Positions 36,060-43,630 of a stretch of 64,000 nt of DNA are shown piece by piece. The notes beneath the pieces are model-generated. The model saw nothing but the letters and a program-made list of their open reading frames with translations, did not search any database and was not told the DNA's origin. The stretch spans positions 1 to 64,000 of the forward strand of contig JACQWR010000020.1 in the NCBI GenBank assembly GCA_016209105.1, read 5' to 3'. Position numbers and translations under genes: made by a program. The stretch's first letter is position 1, and each line of letters begins with the position of its first letter. Source of the stretch: Deltaproteobacteria bacterium (GTDB lineage Bacteria > Desulfobacterota > Syntrophia > Syntrophales > JACQWR01).

Positions 36060-37847
36060 ATGAAAAAAGTCAGCGCCGATAACATCAGTCGTCTTACGGA
36101 GCGAAAATACGGGTCCGATTATATCGTGGATGTACTGCGGGAATATGGAATACCTTATGCTGCCTTTAATCCCGGGGCAACCTTCCGCGGTATCCATGAC
36201 TCTCTGGTTAATTATCTGGGGAACCGACAGCCGGAAATTATCGAGTGCACCCATGAGGAAATATCCGTCGCTATTGCCCACGGCTATGCCAAAGCGACGG
36301 GGAAACCCATGGCAGCTATTACGCACAACATCGTCGGTCTGCAACATGCAACCATGGCCATTTACAATGCCTGGTGCGACAGGGTGCCCGTGATTGTCCT
36401 GGGAGGCACGGGGCCCATGTCCTATCCCAACCGGAGACCCGGCATGGACTGGACGCATACGGCCCTTGTACAGGGCAATCAGGTGCGCGATTACGTTAAA
36501 TGGGATGACCAGCCGGCTGATCTGGACAGCGTGCCGGAGTCTATTGGTCGGGCCTATCAGTTGGCGATGACGGAGCCTACCGGCCCTGTTTATGTCTGTT
36601 TTGACGCTGCTATCCAAGAAGCAGAGTATAAAGTCTTTCCGTCTCTTCCCAACCCGGCGAGGCTAAAACCTGCCTCCGGTCCGACTGCCGCTCCGGAGAT
36701 TATCGAACGTATAGCCGGCGAGTTGTTAAGGGCGGAAAATCCTGTGATTATCGCGGATCGTCTCGGACGATCAGCCGCTGCCTACGATGCGCTGGCTAAA
36801 CTAGCTGACCTGTTGATGATTCCCGTGCTGGACCAGGGGACGAGGAACAACTTTCCTACGAATCATCCCATGGCGCTTGCGGAAATAGCTTCGGAAGTAA
36901 TAGCCGATACTGACTACATCCTTGTCTTCGATACGATGGACCTCTACGGCGCCTTGCACGCGTTTGATAAGGTTACCCGAAGGGGAACCCCCCTCTACAA
37001 TCCGAAGACGCACATTACGCATGTTACCTTGGATACTTATCTGGTGGGGAGCTGGAGCCATGATTCCCGCAGGTTAATGGAAACGGACGACCTGATTTCC
37101 GCCGACACCTCCGTGTTTGTACCGGAGCTGCTTGAGAAGTGTAGAGAAATGATGGGATCGGTCACGTATGCCGCGGCAAAGAAAAAAATTGAGAAACGAT
37201 CCCGGAAATGGGAAGGGAGGCTCGAGAAACTGCGGGCCAAGTGGTTGGCCCGGGCCGAGCAGCAGAAAGAGGAAGAGCCGATTGCCCTGTCTACCCTTGC
37301 CCTGATCGTGTGGAACGTAATCAAGGATGAGCCGTGGGTGCTGGCAAACGGTATCCTGAACCGCTGGGTAAGCCGTCTGTGGAATATTGAGAGACAGGAT
37401 CAGTATATGGGCAAACACCCGGGAGGGGGGTTGGGATACGGCATCGGCGCTTCCATCGGTGTCGCGATGGGGTTTCCCGATCGTCTCTGCGTCAACCTGC
37501 AGGGTGACGGCGATTTCCTGTTTACCTCGAACGGCCTGTGGACGGCCGTTCACCACAAGATTCCCCTGCTTACCATTCTCGTTAATAACCGCAGCTACTA
37601 TAATTCCGAGGAGCATTGCATAAAAGTCGCCGGCGGACGAAAAAGGCCGGTGGAGAACGCCTTTATCGGCAACCGAATTGAAGATCCTCCCGTTAATTTC
37701 GCCCAGATGGCCCAGTCACTGGGCGCCTACGGCGAAGGACCGATCCTACGAAGTAAAGATATTGAACCTGCTTTACGGAGAGCGCTCGCGGTCATGAAAC
37801 AAGAAAGACGTCCCGCCCTGGTGGATGTCGTTACCCAGAACCGGTAG
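36060..37847 (+). CDS. Thiamine diphosphate-dependent enzyme, acetolactate synthase-like
   Basis: 595 residues with the three-domain layout of POX/acetolactate synthase enzymes. The N-terminal domain has the catalytic Glu in IECTHEEISVAIAHGYA; the C-terminal ThDP domain has the GDG...NN motif (LQGDGDFLFTSNGLWTA, LLTILVNNRSYYN). The middle domain is diverged. A Lys/Glu/Arg-rich helical linker of about 40 residues (KKKIEKRSRKWEGRLEKL) precedes the ThDP domain, unusual for acetolactate synthase. Substrate unknown; candidates include decarboxylation of a 2-oxo acid or a benzoylformate-decarboxylase-like reaction. Start at 36060 with only a weak ribosome site (AGGTAACC). Confidence 0.8.
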   Translation: MKKVSADNISRLTERKYGSDYIVDVLREYGIPYAAFNPGATFRGIHDSLVNYLGNRQPEIIECTHEEISVAIAHGYAKATGKPMAAITHNIVGLQHATMAIYNAWCDRVPVIVLGGTGPMSYPNRRPGMDWTHTALVQGNQVRDYVKWDDQPADLDSVPESIGRAYQLAMTEPTGPVYVCFDAAIQEAEYKVFPSLPNPARLKPASGPTAAPEIIERIAGELLRAENPVIIADRLGRSAAAYDALAKLADLLMIPVLDQGTRNNFPTNHPMALAEIASEVIADTDYILVFDTMDLYGALHAFDKVTRRGTPLYNPKTHITHVTLDTYLVGSWSHDSRRLMETDDLISADTSVFVPELLEKCREMMGSVTYAAAKKKIEKRSRKWEGRLEKLRAKWLARAEQQKEEEPIALSTLALIVWNVIKDEPWVLANGILNRWVSRLWNIERQDQYMGKHPGGGLGYGIGASIGVAMGFPDRLCVNLQGDGDFLFTSNGLWTAVHHKIPLLTILVNNRSYYNSEEHCIKVAGGRKRPVENAFIGNRIEDPPVNFAQMAQSLGAYGEGPILRSKDIEPALRRALAVMKQERRPALVDVVTQNR

Positions 37848-37862
37848 GCGACAGTTTCAGGA

Positions 37863-37917
37863 GTGAATTCGGCAGCAAGCGCAGTCTCCGCGGCTTGCTC
37901 AAGGAGAGCTTCAATGT
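37863..37917. repeat. Family B dispersed repeat
   Basis: GTGAATTCGGCAGCAAGCGC, AGTCTCCGCGGCTTGCTC and AAGGAGAGCTTCAAT form a copy similar to those at 20698 and 42734. Confidence 0.65.
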
Positions 37918-37937
37918 ATTGTTGCAAAATCAAAGGC

Positions 37938-38058
37938 GGTTTCGTAAAAAGTGCCAGAGGCAAGGCGCGCGAAGCATGAGAAATGAGGCGTACTGTAGCG
38001 TACGCCGCAATGACTCATGATGAAACGCAACGTGAGTATCTGGACGTTTTACGAAGCC
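37938..38058. repeat. MITE-like inverted-repeat element
   Basis: Terminal inverted repeats GGTTTCGTAAAAAGTGCCAG (37938-37957) and CTGGACGTTTTACGAAGCC (38040-38058) flank about 80 bases holding nested palindromes (GGCGTACTGTAGCGTACGCC at 37987-38006, and CATGAG/CTCATG). There is no coding capacity. The size and structure are those of a non-autonomous palindromic repeat; a related element is at 45456-45577. Confidence 0.75.
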
Positions 38059-38059
38059 G

Positions 38060-38350
38060 TCAATAGCCATGCCTGTTCCAGTCACTATCGGGCGAGGCAA
38101 AATCCCTCAGTTGGTCTCTTCTTTTCTTGTGCTGGAGTTTTTTAAGCGCCTTGGCTTCTATTTGTCGTATCCTCTCCCTTGTCACCCCCATCATTTCCCC
38201 AACTTCCTCGAGGGTAAAGGGACCGTAATTACAGGCAACCCAGGTACAATTGAAGAATGATTCATTCTTGAGCCGCCATTCGCAAGTTTGCTCCAGGCAG
38301 ATCTCCGAGATAAGGTGCCCCTTCTTTTTGCATCTATAGGTGCCGGTCAA
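38060..38350 (-). CDS. Small Cys-rich protein with sigma-70 region 4 DNA-binding domain
   Basis: About 96 residues from a TTG start at 38350, which fits AAGGAG 9 bases upstream. The C-terminal half, [20 protein letters not shown] and [11 protein letters not shown], is an excellent sigma-70 region 4 helix-turn-helix that binds -35 boxes or sigma partners. There is no region 2, so it is not a working sigma factor. The N-terminal half has about five cysteines (in [28 protein letters not shown]), suggesting a zinc or Fe-S site. It is divergently oriented to the aromatic operon leader, so the two share the AT-rich gap. It could be a metal- or redox-linked regulator. Confidence 0.7.
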   Translation of the reverse strand: MTGTYRCKKKGHLISEICLEQTCEWRLKNESFFNCTWVACNYGPFTLEEVGEMMGVTRERIRQIEAKALKKLQHKKRRDQLRDFASPDSDWNRHGY

Positions 38351-38422
38351 TGAATTCATCTCCTTTTTGTTAGCGGAATCAGGTGCAGACGGAACAGTGT
38401 AACAATCCACGTAAGTTTTCGT

Positions 38423-38451
38423 AAGTTAATAATTATTGTTTTATTTGTCAA
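38423..38451 (-). promoter_or_regulatory. Promoter and direct repeat of the small region 4 protein gene
   Basis: On the minus strand, TTGACA (38451-38446), a 17-base spacer and TAACTT (38428-38423). A direct repeat AACTTACG occurs twice (within about 38410-38428), overlapping the -10 and start site; a regulator, perhaps the protein itself, could bind there. Confidence 0.45.
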
Positions 38452-38549
38452 TCACGAAGATGATTTTTTTCTCTTTTGTGCGCCAATTTTTGCTTGACAA
38501 CTATCGAGATTTATGGTCAAAAGTCATTAAAAGGACGGTGTTATTCGTG

Positions 38550-38648
38550 ATGGACAGAAGTGCAGGCAGTGAAAATACCAAACTTAGAAGCTTCTTTTGG
38601 TACTTTTATTTTTATACAGCGGTCTGCCCATCGCACCGGAGGAATTAA
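38550..38648 (+). CDS. Aromatic leader peptide of the shikimate operon (attenuator)
   Basis: A short frame of about 32 residues (ATG at 38550; GTG at 38547 possible; ribosome-site-like AAGGA at 38531). The central codons TTC TTT TGG TAC TTT TAT TTT TAT (38592-38615) encode Phe-Phe-Trp-Tyr-Phe-Tyr-Phe-Tyr. Such a run is strongly out of line with normal composition and matches the logic of pheL/trpL leaders, where ribosome stalling at scarce charged tRNAs blocks termination. It lies 130 bases before aroF and ends 20 bases before the terminator hairpin. It is expected to be translated only as a sensor. Confidence 0.85.
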   Translation: MDRSAGSENTKLRSFFWYFYFYTAVCPSHRRN

Positions 38649-38754
38649 CATCGTGTAACGAACGAGTTAAGCCATGGGCAGGGCAGAAAGCAGCCACCCC
38701 ATGGCTTTTTTGTTTTTTCTAAGCCATGGTGGCGGGATTACCATGGCTTTTTTG
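38624..38754 (+). terminator. Tandem attenuator hairpins before aroF
   Basis: Hairpin 1: AAGCCATGGG (38669-38678) pairs with CCCATGGCTT (38698-38707) and is followed by TTTTGTTTTTT, an intrinsic terminator. Hairpin 2: AAGCCATGGT (38721-38730) pairs with ACCATGGCTT (38740-38749), followed by TTTTG. CTGCCCAT (38624-38631), inside the leader peptide frame just after the Tyr codons, is the exact reverse complement of ATGGGCAG (38674-38681) in the left arm of hairpin 1, so it can form a competing antiterminator. Near-identical arms of hairpins 1 and 2 can also pair with each other. Confidence 0.8.
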
Positions 38755-38778
38755 TAGGCGATAGAGGAGAAACAGACG

Positions 38779-39807
38779 GTGATTATCGTGATGAAAAAAA
38801 ATGCAACGGCAGAACAGATTAATAACGTGGTTAATTGGGTAGAATCTATGGGGTATGCCGCTTACCCCTCCCGGGGAGTTGAAAGAACGATTATCGGAGC
38901 CATCGGAGACGATCGCGGTAAGGCGCGCCTGATGTCTGCTGAGATCATGGCCGGTGTGGAAAGTACCATGCCTATCTTGAAACCATATAAACTGGCCAGT
39001 CGGGAAACAAAGGAGGGGAATACCACCGTTACGGTGGGGAACGTGGTGATCGGCGGACCGGAGTTTGTCGTGATGGCCGGTCCCTGTGCCGTGGAAAGCG
39101 AGGAACAGATGATGGAGTGCGCCGCCATTGTTAAGAAGGGAGGCGCCCACATCTTACGAGGCGGAGCTTTCAAACCGCGAACCTCGCCTTACAGCTTTCA
39201 GGGAATGGAAGAGGAGGGGCTTAAGATTTTGGAGAAGGCCAGAGAAAAGACGGGGCTTCCCATCGTTACCGAAGTTATGGACACCAACAACGTAGACATG
39301 GTGGAGGCATCAACCGATATCCTACAGATCGGGGCGCGGAATGTCCAGAATTTTGCCCTTCTGAAAAGGGTGGGACAATCAAGGAAACCGGTCCTTTTGA
39401 AGCGTGGCATGATGACCACGGTGGAAGAACTGCTCATGTCGGCGGAGTATATTCTTTCTTCGGGGAATGACAAGGTTATCCTCTGCGAACGCGGGATACG
39501 CACCTTTGAGACATCAACCCGCAATACGCTGGATATAAGCGCTATCCCCGTTTTAAAAGGCCTGACCCATCTTCCGGTTATTGTTGATCCGAGTCACGCG
39601 GCCGGCCACTGGAAATACGTGCTTCCCTTAAGCAGAGCCGCCATCGCGGCGGGGGCCGACGGCTTGCTGGTGGAGGTTCATCCCGAACCGGAAAAAGCCG
39701 TGTCCGACGGGCTCCAGTCGCTGAAACCGAAAAAATTTTACTGTCTCATGGAGGAGTTAAAACGTATCGAGGGCTGTATCAAGAGGGAAGTCCAGGTGGT
39801 TTCATGA
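38779..39807 (+). CDS. aroF: 3-deoxy-7-phosphoheptulonate (DAHP) synthase
   Basis: 342 residues from a GTG start (GAGGAG 9 bases before it). An N-terminal ferredoxin-like regulatory domain (about 1-75) precedes the TIM barrel: MAGPCAVESEEQM, GGAFKPRTSPYSFQG, LLKRGMMTTVEELL and IVDPSHAAGH hold the substrate and metal ligands. This is the type I-beta enzyme with a fused ACT-like FL domain, as in Thermotoga, where Phe and Tyr inhibit it. Condenses PEP and erythrose 4-phosphate, the first step of the pathway. First structural gene of the attenuated operon; overlaps aroB by four bases. Confidence 0.93.
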   Translation: MIIVMKKNATAEQINNVVNWVESMGYAAYPSRGVERTIIGAIGDDRGKARLMSAEIMAGVESTMPILKPYKLASRETKEGNTTVTVGNVVIGGPEFVVMAGPCAVESEEQMMECAAIVKKGGAHILRGGAFKPRTSPYSFQGMEEEGLKILEKAREKTGLPIVTEVMDTNNVDMVEASTDILQIGARNVQNFALLKRVGQSRKPVLLKRGMMTTVEELLMSAEYILSSGNDKVILCERGIRTFETSTRNTLDISAIPVLKGLTHLPVIVDPSHAAGHWKYVLPLSRAAIAAGADGLLVEVHPEPEKAVSDGLQSLKPKKFYCLMEELKRIEGCIKREVQVVS

Positions 39808-40898
39808 ACGTAATAAATGTCAGTCTTGAAGGGAAGGGATCAGCTTCCTATCAGATAGGTATCGGGTACGACATTGCGGATGGTATAGGGCGGATCCTGG
39901 CGGAGAAGCAACTGGGCGCCCGCTACGCAATCATCTCTGATTCTTCTGTTTCTCCACTCCACGGGGAAGCGTTTTTGAAAAAATTGCATGACGCCGGACT
40001 CAATGTTTCCCTGATGGAGTTCCCCGCCGGAGAGCATTCCAAGAACATAAACACCGTGCTTGATATTGCGGCGAGAATGCTCGCTTCCGGCGTGGACAGG
40101 AAGTGCGCTCTCATCGCGCTGGGGGGAGGCGTGGTGGGAGACATCGTCGGTTTTATTGCCTCCGTCTATATGCGATCCCTCCCGTATATACAAGTTCCCA
40201 CGACCCTGGTAGGTCAGGTGGACAGCAGTATCGGCGGCAAAACGGCCATTGATCTTCGGGAAGGGAAAAATCTGCTGGGGACGTTTTATCAGCCCAGCGC
40301 GGTTTTTATTGACCTGAAGTTCTTGGAGACGCTTCCGGAGCGGGAATTCAACAATGGTTTGGCTGAAATCATCAAGTACGGCATTATTGACGATGAGGGG
40401 CTGTTTGGCCTGCTGGAAAAGGAGATGCCCGCCGTAAAAAAGAGGAAAGGGGGATTCCCGGAACACATCGTCGAACGGTGCTGCCGGATTAAAAAGAACC
40501 TTGTAGAGATTGATGAGAGGGATCAGGGAATTCGCCATTTCCTGAACTTCGGTCATACCATAGGACATGCCATCGAGGCAGCCTCGGAATATGCCTTCAC
40601 CCACGGCGAGGCTATTTCCCTGGGTATGAAGGCCGCGGCACGGATATCGGGGAGACTGCATGGTCTTCCTCTCCAAGACCGGGAGAGGATAGAAAATCTC
40701 ATCTCTCAAGCCGGACTTCCCACACGGCTGCCGGAGCGCATAGCAACCGACGACATTATTGCAAGGCTGAAGACGGACAAGAAAAAAGACGGCGATACGA
40801 TACATTTTGTCTTTCTTCATAAAATAGGGTCCCCCCTGATAAACGGAGGGGTTACGGAAGCGGTGGTACGGGAGACGATTGAGGGGCTACGGAAATGA
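39804..40898 (+). CDS. aroB: 3-dehydroquinate synthase
   Basis: 364 residues. NAD-binding GGGVVGDIVGFIASVYMRSL, the zinc ligands in LAEIIKYG, FGHTIGHAIEA and FTHGEAISLGM, and PTTLVGQVDSSIGGKTAIDL are all present. Converts DAHP to 3-dehydroquinate, the second step. Overlaps the genes on both sides by four bases (ATGA), so translation is coupled. Confidence 0.95.
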   Translation: MNVINVSLEGKGSASYQIGIGYDIADGIGRILAEKQLGARYAIISDSSVSPLHGEAFLKKLHDAGLNVSLMEFPAGEHSKNINTVLDIAARMLASGVDRKCALIALGGGVVGDIVGFIASVYMRSLPYIQVPTTLVGQVDSSIGGKTAIDLREGKNLLGTFYQPSAVFIDLKFLETLPEREFNNGLAEIIKYGIIDDEGLFGLLEKEMPAVKKRKGGFPEHIVERCCRIKKNLVEIDERDQGIRHFLNFGHTIGHAIEAASEYAFTHGEAISLGMKAAARISGRLHGLPLQDRERIENLISQAGLPTRLPERIATDDIIARLKTDKKKDGDTIHFVFLHKIGSPLINGGVTEAVVRETIEGLRK

Positions 40899-41974
40899 CG
40901 GAAGAAGCGCTGGCGCGGCTGCGGGAAAAAATCAAAAAAAAAGATCAGGAAATTGTTACGCTCCTCAATGAGCGTGCAGGAACGTCCGTAGAGATCGGCA
41001 ATATTAAGACCGCCATGGGGATGGATATCTATGACCCTTCCCAGGAGAGCCGGGTGTTTGAGAACTTGGTTGCCGCCAATACCGGCCCCCTGCCGCTGGA
41101 GTCGCTCAGTATCATCTTTCGAGAGATAATTTCCGCCTCCCGCGCCTTGCAAAATCCCATGACGGTCGCTTTTTTCGGTTTGGAGGCCTCTTTTACGCAT
41201 CTTGCGGCCCGCAGTCATTTCGGTTCCAGCGCGCAACTGTTCCCCCAAACCACCATTTTTCGCGTATTTGACGAGGTGGAACGGAAAAAGGTCCACTGGG
41301 GTGTCGTTCCGGTGGAAAATTCCGTGGAAGGTTCCGTAAACCTTACCCTGGACCGGTTGACCGTGACACCGCTGAATATCCGTGCGGAGATATTTCTGCG
41401 TATAAGCCAATACCTGCTTTCGCCGGGTACGCGTCTGAAAGATATTAAAACCGTTTATTCCCATCCCCAGGCCCTGGCACAGTGCCAGGGTTGGCTGCGC
41501 GCGAACCTGCCCGGGGCTTCCCTTGTCGAAGTGGGAAGCACGGCTGCTGCGGCCCTAAGGGTTGTGAACGATATGCAGGGGGCCGCTATCGGCAGCAGCC
41601 TGGCTGCCACGGTATATGGTCTGAATATACTCTCGGAAGGGATAGAGGATAATCCTTCAAATACGACCCGCTTCCTGGTAATCGGGGAAGGCGAGGGCAA
41701 GTCTACCGGGAGGGACAAGACTTCTATCCTGTTCGCGACTCCCCACACGCCGGGCGCCCTCTATGGTGCCCTGAAGCCTTTTGCCGACCGACATATCAAC
41801 ATGATGAAAATAGAATCTCATCCCGTTCGGGACAGGTTATGGGAGTACCTGTTCTTCGTGGATTTGGCGGGGCATACCGATGATGAGGAAATAAAAGAAT
41901 GTCTCAAGGATCTGGAGAAAAAAACGGCGCATCTGAAAATTCTCGGGTCTTACCCGCGGAGTGAAGGAATATGA
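40895..41974 (+). CDS. pheA: Chorismate mutase / prephenate dehydratase (P-protein)
   Basis: 359 residues with three domains: AroQ chorismate mutase (about 1-88, LREKIKKKDQEIVTLLNERA), prephenate dehydratase (about 90-270, with VPVENSVEGSVN and the catalytic NTTRFLVIG) and a C-terminal ACT domain (about 275-355, TPGALYGALKPFADRHINMM). It makes phenylpyruvate from chorismate. The Phe-binding ESRP motif of the ACT domain reads ESHP here, so feedback inhibition could be altered. Its position between aroB and aroD is consistent with a single pathway operon. Confidence 0.94.
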   Translation: MTEEALARLREKIKKKDQEIVTLLNERAGTSVEIGNIKTAMGMDIYDPSQESRVFENLVAANTGPLPLESLSIIFREIISASRALQNPMTVAFFGLEASFTHLAARSHFGSSAQLFPQTTIFRVFDEVERKKVHWGVVPVENSVEGSVNLTLDRLTVTPLNIRAEIFLRISQYLLSPGTRLKDIKTVYSHPQALAQCQGWLRANLPGASLVEVGSTAAAALRVVNDMQGAAIGSSLAATVYGLNILSEGIEDNPSNTTRFLVIGEGEGKSTGRDKTSILFATPHTPGALYGALKPFADRHINMMKIESHPVRDRLWEYLFFVDLAGHTDDEEIKECLKDLEKKTAHLKILGSYPRSEGI

Positions 41975-42714
41975 TGATCTGCATCCCCATTTCCGCGGGT
42001 AGTGAACGGGAGGCGCTGAAAAAGATACGGGAGAGCGTTCTCTATGCCGATTGCATTGAACTGAGAATGGATTTGATTTTTGGCGGGAACATAAAACGAT
42101 TGATCGGCGAAATCAGGCGATGCTCCCGTTCTGTCAGAGTCATTGTCACCAATCGAAAATCCGATAGCGCGGGGGGACGCGTGGCGGCATCAGCGGAAAA
42201 GGGAAGGATTGCCCTGCTGGCGGAAGCCGTCGCGCTCGGTGCGGACTATGTGGACGTAGAACTTGATGCGGATGCGGCGCTCAGAAAGGAACTCCGTTCG
42301 TTGATAGAGAAACACGGCAACCGTACCATCTTGATCGTTTCCCACCACGATTTTGCGGGCACCCCTTCCGAGCGGGCGCTGAAGGATATTTTCCGTGCCT
42401 GTATCCGGGCCGGCGCGGATGTCGTGAAGGTGGCGACCGTGGCCCGTAACGCGGCCGATAACCTGAAAGTACTTTCTCTTATCCCCTATGGCCAGAGAGC
42501 GGGCAAGAAAACGATAGCGTTTTGTATGGGGGAGGAAGGCAGAATAAGCAGAATTTTGGCCCCCTATCTGGGTTCGCACTTTACCTTTGCCTCGCTCAAG
42601 AGAGGCGCCGAATCGGCGCCGGGGCAGTTTACGGTAGGGGAGATGAAAAAGATTTTTAAAATGATACAGGGGAAAACGAACGAAAGCGGCGGGAAGGAAA
42701 CGCGGTTGGGTTAG
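41971..42714 (+). CDS. aroD: 3-dehydroquinate dehydratase, type I
   Basis: 247 residues. ELRMDLIFGG is the substrate-binding start, SHHDFAGTPS holds the catalytic His, and VVKVATVARN holds the Schiff-base lysine. Forms 3-dehydroshikimate, the third step. The C-terminal tail after GEMKKIFKMIQ is charged and about 15 residues longer than needed. ATG overlaps the pheA stop. A family B repeat lies downstream. Confidence 0.92.
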   Translation: MMICIPISAGSEREALKKIRESVLYADCIELRMDLIFGGNIKRLIGEIRRCSRSVRVIVTNRKSDSAGGRVAASAEKGRIALLAEAVALGADYVDVELDADAALRKELRSLIEKHGNRTILIVSHHDFAGTPSERALKDIFRACIRAGADVVKVATVARNAADNLKVLSLIPYGQRAGKKTIAFCMGEEGRISRILAPYLGSHFTFASLKRGAESAPGQFTVGEMKKIFKMIQGKTNESGGKETRLG

Positions 42715-42733
42715 CGTCAGGGGAATGCGCCCG

Positions 42734-42788
42734 CTACTGAATTCGCTCGTTCGGCATTCCCCGTAACGTGTTCAGGAAGAGCTTCAAT
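42734..42788. repeat. Family B dispersed repeat between aroD and aroE
   Basis: ACTGAATTCGCTCGTTCGGC, ATTCCCCGTAACGTGTTCAG and GAAGAGCTTCAAT form a copy of the same family inside the aro operon. It occupies most of a 96-base gap; all other early gaps in the operon are overlaps. Confidence 0.65.
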
Positions 42789-42810
42789 TCAAAACAGGGA
42801 GGGTGGGGAC

Positions 42811-43623
42811 GTGAGGGAAGTTCGGCAGGAGGTATTTGCTCTTTTCGGCAATCCCGTGGGGCACAGCCTTTCGCCGCTCATGCATAATGCCGCGTTCAGC
42901 AGGGAAGGACTCAACGCCTGCTATGTGCCCTTCTGCGTGGAAAATCTGAATATTGCCGTCCAAGCCATCAGGGCTTTGAATATCAGGGGCGTCAGCGTCA
43001 CCATCCCCTTCAAGGTTGATGTCATGAAACATCTGGACGCGGTGGATGAAGACGCCCTGAGAATCGGCGCCGTGAATACCATCATGAACGACGGCGGGCG
43101 GCTGCGCGGCGCCAACACGGATTGGAAGGGCCTTATCCTCGCCCTGAAGGAGGCTACCGCAATACGGGACAAGACGTTTGTCATCCTGGGCGCGGGCGGC
43201 ACCGCGCGGGCGGCTGTCTTCGGGATATTGAGTGAGGGGGGGATCCCCCTGGTCGTCAATAGATCGGCGGAAAAAGGACGGTTGCTCGCCGCTGAATGGA
43301 GGTGCGTCTTTCACCCCTGGCAACGTCTGGGAGAAATAAAGGCGGATTGCCTGATCAACACGACCCCGGTTGGGATGGCGCCCGAAACAGGCCTGTCGCC
43401 GATTCAGCCGGACGTTCTTAAGAATTTCAAGCTGGTGATGGATGTCATTTACAATCCCCTGCGAACGAAACTCCTACAGGATGCACAAAAGGCCGGTTGT
43501 GTGGTTCTGTCGGGTGTTTCCATGTTTGTTCACCAGGGGGCCGAGCAGATCCGCCTGTGGACGGGGCAGGAGCCTCCCCGACCATTCATGAGCGAAATTG
43601 TACGACAGGCGCTGGAAGGGTAG
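42811..43623 (+). CDS. aroE: Shikimate dehydrogenase
   Basis: 270 residues from a GTG start after GGGAGGGTGG. GNPVGHSLSPLMHNAAF binds shikimate, VTIPFKVD holds the catalytic lysine, GANTDWKGLI the catalytic aspartate, and ILGAGGTARAAVFGI the NADPH site. Reduces 3-dehydroshikimate, the fourth step. Seven bases before the preferred aroA start. Confidence 0.94.
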   Translation: MREVRQEVFALFGNPVGHSLSPLMHNAAFSREGLNACYVPFCVENLNIAVQAIRALNIRGVSVTIPFKVDVMKHLDAVDEDALRIGAVNTIMNDGGRLRGANTDWKGLILALKEATAIRDKTFVILGAGGTARAAVFGILSEGGIPLVVNRSAEKGRLLAAEWRCVFHPWQRLGEIKADCLINTTPVGMAPETGLSPIQPDVLKNFKLVMDVIYNPLRTKLLQDAQKAGCVVLSGVSMFVHQGAEQIRLWTGQEPPRPFMSEIVRQALEG

Positions 43624-43630
43624 GCGGGCA

